Assembly (NCBI RefSeq): GCF_041146395.1
Contig: NC_090996.1
Span: 36,108,738 to 36,172,737, forward strand
Reading direction: 5' to 3'
Length of the DNA stretch: 64,000 bases
From: Eulemur rufifrons
Taxonomy: Eukaryota; Chordata; Mammalia; Primates; Lemuridae
Part shown: positions 11,601 to 23,500 of the stretch, in pieces
Numbering within the stretch: position 1 is the stretch's first letter
Layout: every line of letters starts with the position of its first letter
Notes under the pieces: model-generated
Told to the model about the DNA's origin: nothing
Seen by the model: the letters and a program-made list of their open reading frames with translations, nothing else
Databases searched by the model: none
Translations under genes and position numbers: made by a program

Positions 11601-13250
11601 CCTCCGGCACGCGGTGCGCAGAGAGGCCGCGCGCCAGGCAGCGCAGCTGCGGGAGGTCCAGCACGGAACGTTCCGAGTCACTGGCCCAGGTGACGGGACA
11701 GGCCGAGGGGCGGCCCCACACCCACTCCACAGCCCCCGCGCAGGCCCAGCTCTGCTCACAACAGACGTCCCAGCTCCCGGAGAGCCGCCCCGAGGCGGAC
11801 GCAGCCTCGTCTGCCAGGCTGGCGCCCCCCCATCCTCACCCCTCCCTTAATTACGTCATGATTGATTCGCCCGTTGGGGATGGAGCCAGAAGGCTGGCCT
11901 GGGGCTCCAGGAGGGGACCCAGTACAACCCTGATGGCCAGGACGTCTCAGACGCCCCCAGAGAGCTGGACCCCGTGGGGACAGGCTCCCCTGTGGTCAGC
12001 CTGGGTGGCCAGGGAGCCCTGGGCAGAGCTGGCTGGGTGGGGGTGGCCGTGGACAGCCTGTCAGTTCCCTGGGCCCCAGGTACACCCCCCCTGCCCCGGC
12101 CCGAGGCCCAGACCTGATCTGCTCGGAGTGTGACATTCTTCCGCCCCAGGGCCACGGCCAGCTCCTGGACACGCTCCGTGCTCAGGCCGGACACCTCGGC
12201 GCATGTGAAGCCAAGGAGGAGGCCTGGGGGGAGGCTGGGGGAGGGGCCGGATGTGCACCCAGGATCGCCCCTCCCCCACACGGCCCCCCACAGTGCCAGC
12301 AGTCCCTGCAGATCCCCCATGGCCAGGTGGCACCTGAGGGCAAGGGGCGGCACTCCCCAGCCCTGAGCCCACCGGGGGTCTCCAGAGGTGGGTCTTCAGT
12401 GGGAGGAGTTGGAGGGCCTGGCGCAGCGGGCAAGGCTGGGACCTCACGCCTGGAAGGACCCCCCTGTGCAGGGCCCCTTGAGCCGCGCCCTCAAGGCTGT
12501 GGGGACCCCGGACCCACCTGGCGAAGCTGGACACGTTGGCCAAGACCGGGTCTGGGAGCGCAGCCTCCTGGGGGCACCAAGCGAGCAGGTGTTCTCAGGT
12601 GACACCTGGCCCAGCTGTGTCTGGGACTCCGGCGTGGCTACTCCCTGGCCAGCCACATCCAGGTCCAGCCACACCTCGCACGTGGGCACCTTCAGAAGCT
12701 GGTGCACGCCACTGCCGCCACTCCCGTGTTTGTGTGCGTGAGACAAAACACGGCACCCCGCCCAGGACCAGAGGGGGCCTTTCCCCAGAGGGGCCTTACC
12801 TGTCCTGTCTCTCCGGCCTGGGCCCGCCAGGGCTGCCCCCACCCTGCAGGGGAGGGCACAAGGCTAGCGGGGGGGCGGGTGCCCACACAGGGCGTGGAGC
12901 CACCCTCCACACCTTCCTCCTGGACTCAGCTGCTGGGCGTCCACACCTACCCCACGGACACCCCGCTTTCACCTGAGCCCCCCACTGGCTGGCTCAGTCT
13001 CCGTCCCCGAGGGGCACAGTCACCTCCGGGGGCAGAGCCAAGGCTGGTGGCCTGCGGGACTCTGGCCTCCCACACAGGGTGGGGAACAGGTGGTCCTGGC
13101 CCCCCAGCTGCCCCCTGGGCCCCTTGGCTGCCCCCGGCCTCCCTGGCGGCCCACCCCGAACTCACCGAGGCTGAGGAGCAGGAGCAGGAGGCTGCGGAGG
13201 GGGGGACTCCCGCGGGACCTCCCGGGGGGCCGAGTCACCAGCGAGGCCAT
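8655..13250 (-). CDS. MSLN: Mesothelin precursor (MPF / mesothelin)
   Basis: A cell-surface glycoprotein, cut by furin into secreted megakaryocyte-potentiating factor and GPI-anchored mesothelin, which binds MUC16. Fifteen minus-strand coding exons, 5' to 3': 13250-13166, 12843-12800, 12567-12518, 12234-12114, 11646-11561, 11396-11267, 11182-10989, 10885-10795, 10721-10622, 10372-10194, 10119-9964, 9884-9742, 9668-9541, 9268-9177 and 8975-8655. They join in one frame to 639 residues. Residues 1-28 form a signal peptide with a six-leucine core. A furin site RFRR lies at 294-297. Sequons of the NVT/NVS type recur. The motif LGLQGGIPNGYLVLDL is near the end, and the hydrophobic tail fits a GPI signal. 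Odd point: the last human intron has no GT donor here, so residues 593-610 read through in frame (see findings). Start chosen by the signal peptide and the ATGG context. Confidence 0.95.
10440..10565 (+). mobile_element. MIR-like SINE in a MSLN intron
   Basis: Contains the MIR core wording 'ctctgggcctcggtttaccc' followed by 'gggaaaatgggg'. The copy is old and diverged. Confidence 0.6.
11459..11546. repeat. Minisatellite, about 22-base unit x 4, in a MSLN intron
   Basis: The unit 'caggtgggacaaggcccc' plus spacer recurs four times with few changes between the coding exons at 11267-11396 and 11561-11646. Confidence 0.92.
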
Positions 13251-14945
13251 GGTCTGTGGAGGACAGCAGTGCTGACACTGCGTGGGCAGCATGGGGCCCG
13301 TCCCCACCCGTCCCAGGCCGGCAGGGGCCTCACGGAGCCCGGTGGAAACTTCTGGGCACCCCCAGCAGCACCTGTGCCTCTGGCCCTGGGCTCCGGCCCC
13401 GCCCGCTCCGGGAAGCGGCCCCTCCTGCCGGTGGGGGGGCGGGGGGGGTGAGTCAGTGCGTCAGGCCGTGGGGGGGCGGGGGGCCCAGGTGTCGGCTGGC
13501 ACCATCCTCTCCCCCGCTGGGCAGGGCGCGGGGAGCTCAGTGTGGAAGTGGGGCCACCCAGCACAGGTTGGCCTCAGTTTCCCCACTCCTGCAGCAGCGG
13601 ACTGAGCAGCTTGGGCTGTGCTGAGTGGCCCCCTCCCTGTCCCATGTGCCCTCGGCGGGCGCCTGGCTCTGTGCACAGCCAGGACCCTGCAGGGGACGGT
13701 GCCCTCGGGGCAGGAAGCGGGGAAGGGGACACCCCTTCCCACCTGCCATCCCCGGGGGTGACACGGCGTCTCCGACCTCTTCTCAAAGGCAGACGCGGGT
13801 GGGGTGGGGCCCGAGGGGATCCCTTTGTGCTCTCTGGGGGGCTCAGGCCCCGTGGGCCGGTGTGGGGCGGGGAGGGGGTGGGGAGCCCCTCCCTGGACAA
13901 GAATTGTCCTCCCGGGGTGGGGTGGGGCCTGCAGGAGACCAACCTGCCTTCGACACTCACGGCTCCTGGGGGGCCCAAGGGGAGCCCACCGTGGCTGGGT
14001 GGATAGAGCCCCCCCAAACACCCGGGCCAGGCCTGGGCAGGTCCCACCCACGCTGGGGAAGGCAGGGTACTCCCAGCCGTCACGCTCCAGCTGCCCCAGT
14101 CGACCGTGCAGAGTCCCGGTCTGGTCAGCAGCCAGGGAACAGCTTGGGGGGCCACCAAGCCTCCAGGTGACGTCCACCTGCCCCCAGGCCCCAGAGGAGG
14201 TGGGGACACCCTGAGAGGGTGGAAGGAAACCAGGTCCCCCAACCAGAAAAAGGGCCCTGGGGAGGGTATGGCCAGGCGAGAATTAAGCCTCCCTGCATCT
14301 CCCCCCAGACGCAGGAGACCCGGGCCACCCCCACCCCAGCCCCATGAGACGCAGGGACCCCCCAGCACCGCAGGTGGGGCCCCTCGGGGGCTGCGCAGGC
14401 CGCCGTGGGCCTGGGGTCTGCATCCCCCACACTCCAGCCCAGGCAGAGCTTCCAAATGAGCCCAAGCTCGGCCCCAGGGGTGACATCCACTTTGGAGCCC
14501 CCGCCGGGCGGTGGCAGAACACAGACCGAGGCTCCCCCCAGGGCTGCCAGCAGAGTCTCCCGCCCCAGCCCCGACTGGAGGTCGCGCCCTCGGCTGAATG
14601 AGAAGTCGGCCACATTCCTGCAGCCTCAGGCCTGGCCGGGCGGGCAGGGGAGCGGAGCAGACTCAGGGACGGGTCTTCACACAGGGTCACCTCATGTACC
14701 CCAAGCACGGAGACGCTGAGAGTGCGGGGAGGGGTCCTGGTGCCCCCATGTGGAGCACGTACCTGGGGAGGCCGCGCCCACAGCGGGCTTGACCCGAGGC
14801 CCTGGGGTGCAGACAGAGAGGCCGGTGCCCCGCCGTCCCCTGCCCAGGCCGTGCACGCAGGACCCTGGCCCGCCAGTGGCCCCCACATGGACCAGGCCGT
14901 GGTCAGTCCCGGGGGACACAGTTCCTGGGGACGCCCTGCTCTGTC
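13251..14945. other. MSLN upstream region, no gene seen
   Basis: GC-rich sequence holding the MSLN promoter and 5' UTR, which cannot be placed by eye. Many long open frames exist on both strands but none has splice or family support. Confidence 0.5.
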
Positions 14946-15400
14946 CGGAGAGCCCCCAGCTAGATTGGGGTCCCAGGGCCGGAGCGGCTGGCAGCCCCGC
15001 CCTGACGGGAAAGGCGGGGGAGCCGGACGCAGGTGTTCTCACCTTGGTGTTCTCACCTTCCTGTTCTCACCTTCCACGGGACATTGCTCTCGCCTGCAGG
15101 CGGCCCCAGCCTGGGTGTCCACCCGTGACCGGGCCCCTCACACAGACGCCCTGTGGCTCTGCCTGGCCCTTGCAGTCCGTGCCAGCCTGACCACTGTCCG
15201 GCGCTGGGAGCCCGGCCCGGCGTCCCGGGAAAACCCAGCCTGGGGCAGCCCCGGTTCTCAGACGGGCTTTGCACCCCGTGCAAACCCGGCACCGCCCCAG
15301 CGGGGAACGCGCTGGAAGACGTTAACTTACAGATCCTGGGCAGGGAGGGCAGTTGCCGTCTCGGGTCACTGGAGGCCGGGCGGAGAGTCAGGACAGAGAC
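14946..15400. repeat. Unrecognised dispersed repeat, copy A
   Basis: About 455 bases that match 33,613-34,038 along most of their length, starting at the shared 'cggagagcccccagctaga' and ending near the shared 'ggagagtcagga'. I do not recognise the family. An inner part differs: this copy carries three tandem 'ttctcacctt' units at 15,036-15,075. Confidence 0.85.
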
Positions 15401-16430
15401 GGGCGCAGACCTAGGGGCAGGGCCGGGCCACTGAGTCCTCGGGCGAATGCCTGAACGGCCCTTCACGGACACGTCAGGACAGCGGCAGCCCCGTCCCGGG
15501 CCAGAGCAGAGCCTCTGTCTCGTCTCCCACCACCGGCTTGGCGGCCGGGTGTGGGGTTCCACCCCTAGTGCCGGCCAGCAGCCTCTGCCACCGCCCCAGG
15601 CCCCTCGGGTGCCCAGGGGCCCCTCCCCCGCGTCTGGTGACTCTGACCTGCCAGGTGACCAACCAGACCTGAGCCACCTCTGCCTCAGTGTCCTCACCTG
15701 GCAGGGGGTGGCGAAGGGCCGGGCAGCCTCCGGGGCTGTCAAGGGGAACAAATGAGGCTCCGGCCGGCCGCTGGGAGCGCCGGCTGCTCATGCGGCAGGA
15801 ATGTGTGGGCGGAGACCCTGCGCCGGCACCGGCCACCCGGGAGGAGGCGCGGAGGGCGTGGAGCTGCCCTCAGCCTCCCCTTGGCGGGCACAGGAGGGAG
15901 CGCCCGGCCCAGGCATCCTGGCATCTTCCTCTTCCTCTTCTCAGGGGTTGACACTGAGGACGTGCAGTGGCCAGGTCATAGGCCAGGCGGCGGCGTGGTC
16001 TCCCGCCGGTCCCAGGCCAGCAGGGGAGGGATGGTGGCCACACGGCCAGGACGTGACTCCAGGAACATGGGTCACATGTGGCTTCTTTCAAGCGGGCTCC
16101 TGACGCACGGCAGTGCAGTGTGGACCCTGCCATGGCCGTGAAGTGGCCGGTCACGGGCCGTGGGAGCGCCCAGGTCGGGGAGGCGCAGCCCCTTCATGAC
16201 AGGGACAGAACTGACCTGCCCTGGCTGGCTGGGCTCCTGGGGGTGGGCTGGGGCCGTCGTCCCAGGCACCTGGGCCGGCTGCAGGGCGGCAGAGTTGTTC
16301 TTCTTGACCTTGGCCTTGAAGCCAGAGGTCCCCAGCAGCTCTCCCACTGCCCCCCAGCCCCCCAGCTGTGGTGTGAGTGCTGATTCCCGGTGGGGGGTCT
16401 CTCTCTGCCTTCCGCCTGCAGAGGCTGCTA
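15401..16430. other. Intergenic, nothing recognised
   Basis: GC-rich sequence with no splice-supported frame, RNA gene or clear repeat that I could name. Confidence 0.4.
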
Positions 16431-16439
16431 TTCGCTGAA

Positions 16440-17860
16440 CGGGGCGTTTGCAGCCGCCTCTGATCCTCCCTGTCCCGTCTGTGCGGCCGAACCCACCTCA
16501 TCACCACAGAATTCAGCAGGTGCGGAAATCAACTTACAAAGTCAACAGAGGAATACGTGCCTTTTAAAAAAAATCCCTTCCATAACAACTGAAAACTCCT
16601 GGACAAAATATATAAAACCAATTACCTACGTGCTCTGGGGAGTGAACAAAAGTCAGCAAACGGCAGGGAATTACTGCTTAGAGGAAGAACCAGCTTGCGG
16701 CCAATTTCCCTTTTGTGTGCTCTGTCCTGAAGGTGAGAAGTGGCCCAAATACCAACAGGAATGCCACCGTCTTCCCGGCCAAGGGAAACAAAGGCCCAGA
16801 GTCACAGGGACCAGGCAGTGAGCAGAGACTCAGACAGGAGAGAGCCACAGGGAGGGACCCCGAGTCCCCGGTGACGCCTGCTGAGTAGGGCGTGTGCCAG
16901 GCAGACTGCAGGCAGCTTCGGCCAGAGACTTCTTTAAAGAAAACTGCCGGAGGTGGGAGCCTCTGCCCGTCACGGAGTGGCGAAACACAGCTGGAATCTG
17001 AGCGAGTTACCTTCCAGCAAAAGCACCCACGGCCTCCTCGCAGCGTCAGCGGGAGCAGCATCTGTGCACGTAGCTGTCACTCAGCTCGGGACACCGTCCC
17101 GGGGAGCGGGGAGTGCAGACGGGAGCCGGCCAGTCGCGAGGAACAATCGGCTGACTCAGCAGTGGCCAGTCGTGAGACCCTCAGGGAAGGATTCTAGAAC
17201 GATTTTTACAACCACATTCCACAGGGCGATGGGGAAAGCTCGCCACGGACGAAGAGGTGGGAAAACAGAAGGCGTCTCCGAAGCCTGCGCCGGGAAAGCG
17301 CAGAAATGAAAGCGCCAAAGGTGAAATAAAAGGTTTGCCGCGAGTCTGGAAGAGTCTGCGAATGGAAAGACCCGTCCGTAGAATCATCCGCTGTGAAGAA
17401 GAGAAAAAGGGTTGAGAAGCTGAAAAGAGCCGCAGGGACCCGTGGGTGACACGGAACAGCCCGGCACACGGTGACAAGTCCCAGAAGGGGACAAGAGAGA
17501 GAACGGCATGGGAAAAATACTTGAAGAAACAATGTCTGAAAACTCTCCAAATTGGGTACGAAACATGAATTTACAGGTACAAAAATTTCAGCAAATCCCA
17601 AGCAGGATAAATGCGGAGAAATCGTGCCCAGGGAACGGAGTTCAACTGCATGAACAATTACGTTTCACGTTACGCGTGGAAACAAGGGAAGAGCAATCTT
17701 TTCTGTACAGTTCCAGGCAGGAAGCGTCCAAGCTCTGCGGGCTGAAAGGTAAAACCAAGCGTGTGACATGGGCATTTACACCACAGGACAGGAGGGTGAC
17801 GTCCACACTTTCACTGGTGACATTCGAAATATGACAATAAACAATAACAATTTTTATCCT
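16440..17860 (+). mobile_element. L1 5'-region / ORF1-proximal remnant
   Basis: The stretches near 16,560-16,840 and 17,510-17,720 resemble old L1 5' sequences (for example 'aatgtctgaaaactctccaa' and the following 'gcaaatcccaagcaggataaa'). Frames are broken. Assignment is from memory of L1M/HAL1 consensus. Confidence 0.5.
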
Positions 17861-19150
17861 ACTCATGAGAAGAAGGGAATTGTATTGGGTGGGTGACAAC
17901 AGCGAGACTGAGGTTCAAAGCCACTGTCCCCTGTCAAACTCGGTCACCAACACCAGCTCGTTAGAGCTGATCTGTGATGAGGGTCTGCACATGTCACTTC
18001 CAAACATGAGCTTTTGCACAGAGAGGAACTTCAAAATACTGGTAAAAACCCACGAAAGCGTCACCGTGACGAGCACACGCGCCACTCGGGGGCACTTAGG
18101 GAACCCAGCCGGGCCCCTCCCCGGTGCTGTCTGTCAGCAGGTCTCTCCGCGCCCGTCGGTCCTTCCCGGCTGGGCGCGAGCTCCTCAGCGGCACCGTTGA
18201 AAGGACTCTGAAGTGTGCAAACGTCCTTCCCACTTGCACGAAGGGACTTAAACGACACACCCCCGCGACACGGGTGGGCGGGGTGTCCGCGTCTCGTCTT
18301 AACGCTGACAGCGCAAAGCACATCCGTGGGACCCCAGTGACACTCACTGTTCTCGTCATGGTAGCACAGGACACGCTTCACACACACGTGCCGTTTCCCT
18401 TCTGGGTTTAGGTTGAATTCGTTAAGAAACACGATCAAGTTTGAAGCACAAATTGAATCCCAAAGCCAGTCGGTGTTCCGGAATACCGGTCACGGGGAGT
18501 TCTCGTTCCAGAACATTTCCATCCACCCCGAGTCTGACAACCACGGTGAAACTATTAACCTCGGTTGAGCTGCTGAGCTCCGCGGTGGGCGCCCGGCTGC
18601 CACCTCCGGCAGCGACTCTCAGATCCGGCGGGAGGGCCGAGGGCCGAGGGGGCCACCGCCGGCCCCACGGGCTGGATGACCGGGGGGAGGTTCAGACGTT
18701 CTCCGCAGAACGATCCGGGGAGAGCCGGTGACTCGCGGAGCAGCGGCGCAGTGAGAACCGCAGACCTCAGACGCGGCTCGTTCCACAGCTTTGTCAGTTT
18801 GTCCTCCTGGGCCGCGGTCCCCAGCCTCTTCGGCAGCCGGGACCAGTTTCACGGAAGATGATTTTTCCACGGACATTGGGGGGTGGGGGGTGGAGCTCAG
18901 ACGGTGACATGGGGCCCAGGTCCTCACAGGCCCCGGCCCGGTACCAGGTCGCAGCCCGGGAGCTGGGGACGGCGGCCGCTCAGCGGCCGTCTGCTCCACA
19001 CGGACTGGGCCGCCGTCAGGTGTAACGCGCGTTAGCAGGCTCCTCTTCATGCTCGACTGGGTTCACTTTCTCAGCACTGGAATGTTCTTGCCAGCAGCTG
19101 CTCCGCGCAGTCTGCCCACAGGGGCTCCTCCTTTCATCTATTATTTATTT
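17861..19150. other. Intergenic, nothing recognised
   Basis: No exon, RNA or named repeat could be supported. CpG content is high from about 18,550 to 19,030, without a recognisable promoter or first exon. Confidence 0.4.
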
Positions 19151-19154
19151 TAGG

Positions 19155-19465
19155 TTTTTTGTTTTTTTTTTTTTTTTTTTTTTTGAGACAGAGTCTCACT
19201 TTGTTGCCCAGGCTAGAGTGAGTGCCGTGGCGTCAGCCTCGCTCACAGCAACCTCAAACTCCTGGGCTCAATCCTCCTGCCTCAGCCTCCCGAGTAGCTG
19301 GGACTACAGGCATGCGCCACCATGCCCGGCTAATTTTTCCTATTTTTAGTAGAGAGGGGGGTCTCACTCTTGCTCAGGCTGGTCTCAAACTCCTGAGCCC
19401 AACTGATCCTCCTCCCTCGGCCTCCCGGAGTGCTGGGATTGCAGGCGTGAGCCACCACATCTGGC
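19155..19465 (-). mobile_element. Dimeric Alu of strepsirrhine type
   Basis: A full reverse-complement dimer after a poly-T run. It carries 'gtgccgtggcgtcagcctc' and 'cttgctcaggctggtctc', both usual in lemur and loris Alus. This is one of the best lineage clues in the window. Confidence 0.9.
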
Positions 19466-20375
19466 CAAGAGGCCAATTCTTTAGTTGCTTCTCAACTCGG
19501 CACTGAGGCACTGACTCCCCAAATAACCAACTGAGCAGCGACATCCGTCAGCTCACCAAGAGCCAAGGAAAACTCCTTCGAAGCACTTGCTCTGGTTTTT
19601 AACTGAGTGTCGACGTTGCTTCACCCTCAGGACGACCGTTTTCACCCAGAGGCTGACAGCCTTGAGCCAGTTTGTCTCTTCTGGATGCTCCATGTCCGCG
19701 GCTGCGACTGGCGTGACTCACCGGCCGCCGTCAAGACGGGCTTTCCTTGCTCGGCTGACAAAGGAGCCGCTCGGAAACTGGACTTGGTTGCAGCCTCATT
19801 TCCATTTTCTATTTTTGTGGAGATATTCTGCTGTCATGAGACATTCTATTTTAAGTCTTCTAATTTTTCTGGCTGCAGCTTTTCTGTGAGTGGGGACCGT
19901 TTCCTGGGATGAGCTGACCAGCTGGATTTGCATAGCACACGCAAGGCTCCGCCGTGTGTTCTTTTTTTAATATTTTCAAGGCCTCGTGTCAAGGGCTGAT
20001 GATCAAGAGCTTGCAGCGAGGCAACCTCACTCGAAACCCCGACTTTGCCACGTAGTTTCGTGACAAAATGACACGACTCCACCTTGGAAGCCTGGCCCCA
20101 GGGCACACTTTCCTCCTCTCTTGCTTTGACACGGCAACGACACACGCCAGTAATAAAATAAAGTAAGAGGCCGCAGGGTGGTGATCCCCGCGGCGCTGGC
20201 GGCACGGATGTGGGGACCGCCTGGCTGGGGCTTGCAGGGGCCGCCGGGCGGCAGTGAGGGGCCGTGACAGCCACACACGCTCAGGTGCCACCGCCGTGTG
20301 CAAGCACCGCAGACACGAGCCATTCGCCCACGAGACTTCGCTCACCGACACAGGACCCCGAACCTCACGTAGTCC
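19466..20375. other. Intergenic, nothing recognised
   Basis: Mixed AT- and GC-rich sequence without a supportable gene. No family could be named for the stretch at 19,580-19,960. Confidence 0.4.
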
Positions 20376-20379
20376 TCGC

Positions 20380-20463
20380 ACACGGTGAAATACCGTCCTC
20401 CTCTTGATTTTTTCAACAATTAAAAAATTCAGAGGCCGCGGGCCACGGCTTGCCGAGCCCTGG
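20380..20463 (-). mobile_element. hAT-Charlie / MER5-like terminal fragment
   Basis: Contains 'ggccgcgggccacggcttgc' and ends 'cgagccctgg', which is the reverse complement of the typical MER5-type end (caggggttggcaaac... with cggcccgcgg). Limits are approximate. Confidence 0.55.
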
Positions 20464-20569
20464 CTGCCGACGGGACACACAGTTTAGACATACAGACACA
20501 AACAGCTTAAAAGCGATGGGGGGGGGTGTGGACTTGGAATAAATAGGTGAAGATCTGTCGGGGGGACAG

Positions 20570-20860
20570 AAGGCGTCAGCTGTGAAAGACAACTGCTGCT
20601 CTCTGCATGACACCACTAAGCAAACACAGAGGCACAGAGCAGGGACGGTGTTTGCGATACGTCCGTCTGACGCACACCTGGTTCATAGAGAACGTTTACG
20701 GCTCCAGGCGGGTACGATGAACAAGCCGGGAAGACACGGCGCTACGTGCGGCCACGTCCATGTGCCCGGGCACAAAACACGTTAAACTGACACTTACGTG
20801 GGTAAGCTGCGTGGCATGTGAACTGTATCTCAGTAAAGCTGTTCTTTAAAAAACAGGCAA
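20570..20860 (+). mobile_element. L1M 3'-end remnant
   Basis: Ends with wording near 'gtgaactgtatctcagtaaa', typical of old L1 3' ends, just before a second L1 piece. Confidence 0.4.
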
Positions 20861-21410
20861 AGATTTAAAGACACGTCACAAAGGAAGACGTAGGAACAGC
20901 CAGTCAGCGCAAGGACAGATGCCGGCGGCGTCACTCAGCGGGGAAATGCGAACAGAATCCGCCCATCAGAAGTGAAGCGGACTGACGGTGACAAGGGCTG
21001 GCAAAGATGGGAGCCACTAGGACCCTCCGGCTGCTGGCGGGAGCACAGATCACGGCAGCCACCTTGTTTGTTAGACACATGCCTGAGCACGCAGCCCGCC
21101 ATTCCACTCCTGAGTGGTGGCCACGGAGGAATGAAAACACACGTCCACACCCGGACCGAACACGGATACCCACGGCAGCTCTACTCTCGGCAGAGGACTG
21201 GACAGACACAGTCTGGCGTAAGAGCCCATAATACACGACTCCATTTATATAAGAGTTCAAAATGCAAACTGACCGATGAAGGCGAGTGGAAGTGGACAGC
21301 AGGATCCGCGATGTTCTAAACAGACACGATGCCCCTGAACTGTACACTCGAGATCACTAAAGTGGTAGCTTGTACGTTATGCATATTTTATCGCAGTAAG
21401 AATCGTATTC
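20860..21410 (+). mobile_element. L1M ORF2 3' part and 3' UTR remnant
   Basis: Follows the L1 order: 'ggcaaagatttaaagacac', a 'ggaaatgcgaacagaatc' block, the 'ccattccactcctgagtgg' block, 'gactccatttatataagag', and finally the 'gaactgtacactcgagatca' 3' end. Base changes are mostly towards G and C. Confidence 0.75.
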
Positions 21411-21419
21411 CTTCATACA

Positions 21420-21900
21420 CGCCATGAGCAATAACAAATAGAATAGAAAAATACATCATTTCTACTAACAGCGAAATCCACAGAGTATCTGGAAACCACG
21501 GTAATGGCGTACGGCACCTTCATGAGCAGCCACCCGGCGTGATGGAGCTGTCGGTGCTCCCAGAATTATTCTGTAAATTCAGTTAAACTCTCACGAAAAT
21601 TCCGGGAGGATTTTTTTTTCAGAACTCAACAAATTTATTCAAAAATTAAAAATAACATATTTATGATCTAAAAAGAAAAGGCAAGCTGCCAGATGTTAAG
21701 ACAAAGCCCCAGTACTCAAGCTAGGGACAGGCTAGAGACCTCAGCAGGGACATTCCCACGTGCTCGCGGGGCCTGCGTGCGTGAGAAAGGTGGTCCCGTG
21801 GGGCACGCACCTGCCGGACAGACGGGACGGAGGAATCTGCCTCACCTGAGAGGAGGAAGGAGGCAGGACCTGAGGCTCGTCGTGCACGCGTCGGGCACTG
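21420..21900. mobile_element. L1 ORF2 fragment
   Basis: The part at 21,600-21,740 resembles the C-terminal half of L1 ORF2 in sense direction. The rest is weaker. No intact frame. Confidence 0.45.
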
Positions 21901-22307
21901 AATGCATCAGCGACCTCTGAGTGGTAGAGGAGGCAGTAAGAATAAACAGGACAACGACCAAGACATGGGGACACACTCCCATGTCCCCAAAACAGACACT
22001 CCACTGCGAAGTGCTGGTGAATTTGACCCCATCGGAATGAATCATTCCTGTCGAATTGACAGACCGGCAGTCGGCAGGCGCTGTCGGACCGGGAGAAAAC
22101 ACTTCCAACACCTGCGTGTGTCAGTGGTCCGGTGAGTTCCAAGGACATCCAAAGAACTCCAGACCAACAAGAGAAACAGCAAACCCAACAGGAAGGCGCG
22201 GGAAGGGCAGGCCAGCCCCCCAGGGGACTGAATGGCGAGTGGCTTTCGGAAGAGGGGTTTGACCTTTGCACAAACATGGGAATTCACTTTAAAACAAGGA
22301 GATTTCG

Positions 22308-22465
22308 GCCAGGCGCCGTGGCTCGCACCTGTAATCCTAGCACTTTGGGAGACGGGAGACCAAGGCGGGAGGATCACTTGAGATCAGGAGTTTGAGACCA
22401 GCCTGGGCAACATAGTGAGACCCCATCTTCACAAAATATTTTTTTAAAATACACACACAGAGATT
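22308..22465 (+). mobile_element. Alu left monomer
   Basis: Begins 'ggccaggcgccgtggctc' and ends 'gtgagaccccatctt' with an A/T-rich tail; only one arm is present. Confidence 0.88.
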
Positions 22466-23230
22466 TATATAAGCAAAGTGTGATGCTCGGTAAGGAAACG
22501 CTAGAACATTCAGACACGTGGAAAGAAAACAGTTGCCTTGGTTCCCACCACCCACTCGGGCTGCTCTGCGGCATGTGGGTGGCTGTCCTTCCGGGCTTTT
22601 CTCTGCTCAGTCCTGCTGCAGCACTCTGCCGGGTGCAGGCACAGGGCAGCTGGCTTTGCCCGCACACACCCACTGCACCTGCTCGGAGTCAGGGGTGTCG
22701 GCTGCCAAGACTCCCCCAGGCTACTGTCAGCCTTTTCACTCTGAGTGAGCAAAACTACTTTGGGGTTGTTGATTCTGCACATTAAAAAAAAAAAAAAACC
22801 CACCTTTTTTCTTTGATCCTCACGTGGACAAACCTGCTCCTCGTTGGTACCTCCAGTCACGTCTGAGAGGCTGTATAAACAGTCACTTCCGGCTTTGCTG
22901 GTTTGTCTGCTGGGGTGGGTGCCTGCGGCACTAATCCCACCAGCCCACGGAGGCTTGGCGAGGGGCTCCCGCGGCAAGACCCACATTCCCGGGGGCAGGA
23001 GCAGAGCTCTGGGCTCTCTAAGTGCCGTCCCCCACTGTGGGCAAAGCAGGAGGAGGACCAGAGTCCCCTGGCCTGGAGCCCAGAGTGGATCCATCATTGG
23101 GTCTCGCTCTGGGCTGCCTCCTCCAGGAAGTGCCCCTGATTGACCCCAGTTTCCTGACTCGGGGGTCAGCCCCTCCGGCAGCCACTGTTTCCTCCCCCAT
23201 GCCAGGCCGGAACAGGATATCCTGTGGATT
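22466..23230. other. Intergenic, nothing recognised
   Basis: No splice-supported frame or named repeat. Confidence 0.4.
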
Positions 23231-23234
23231 AAGA

Positions 23235-23500
23235 GCCTCAGAGGATGGCCTTTTATCCCCATTTTACAGAGGAGAAAACTGAGGCCCAGAGAGGTCAGTG
23301 CTCGGCCAGAGACCTGGTCGTCTGTGTTGGCAGAGGAGCGTGGGTGCATCTCGGGGGTCAGGGCCATGCAGTCAAGTCCTGGCTCAGCTGATACGAGATG
23401 GGCAGTTCTGGAGGCTCAGTTTCCAGTTCTGCAAAATGGGCATCAGCACACAGCATGGCAGCCACCCGAGATGGCGCCTGGCACACAGCCGGGCCCCGGT
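23235..23500. mobile_element. Two MIR-like SINE fragments
   Basis: One has 'ccccattttacagaggaga' with 'aactgaggcccagagagg' (about 23,250-23,310, minus orientation). The other has 'ggaggctcagtttccagt' with 'tgcaaaatgggc' and 'cgcctggcacacagcc' (about 23,400-23,490, plus orientation). Confidence 0.7.

Noticed and set aside
12114..12223. Use of the nearer acceptor (exon start 12,223) for MSLN coding exon 4
   Set aside because: It breaks the frame with the preceding exon. The acceptor 11 bases upstream (exon start 12,234) keeps the frame and the expected SLPPGLLLGF wording.
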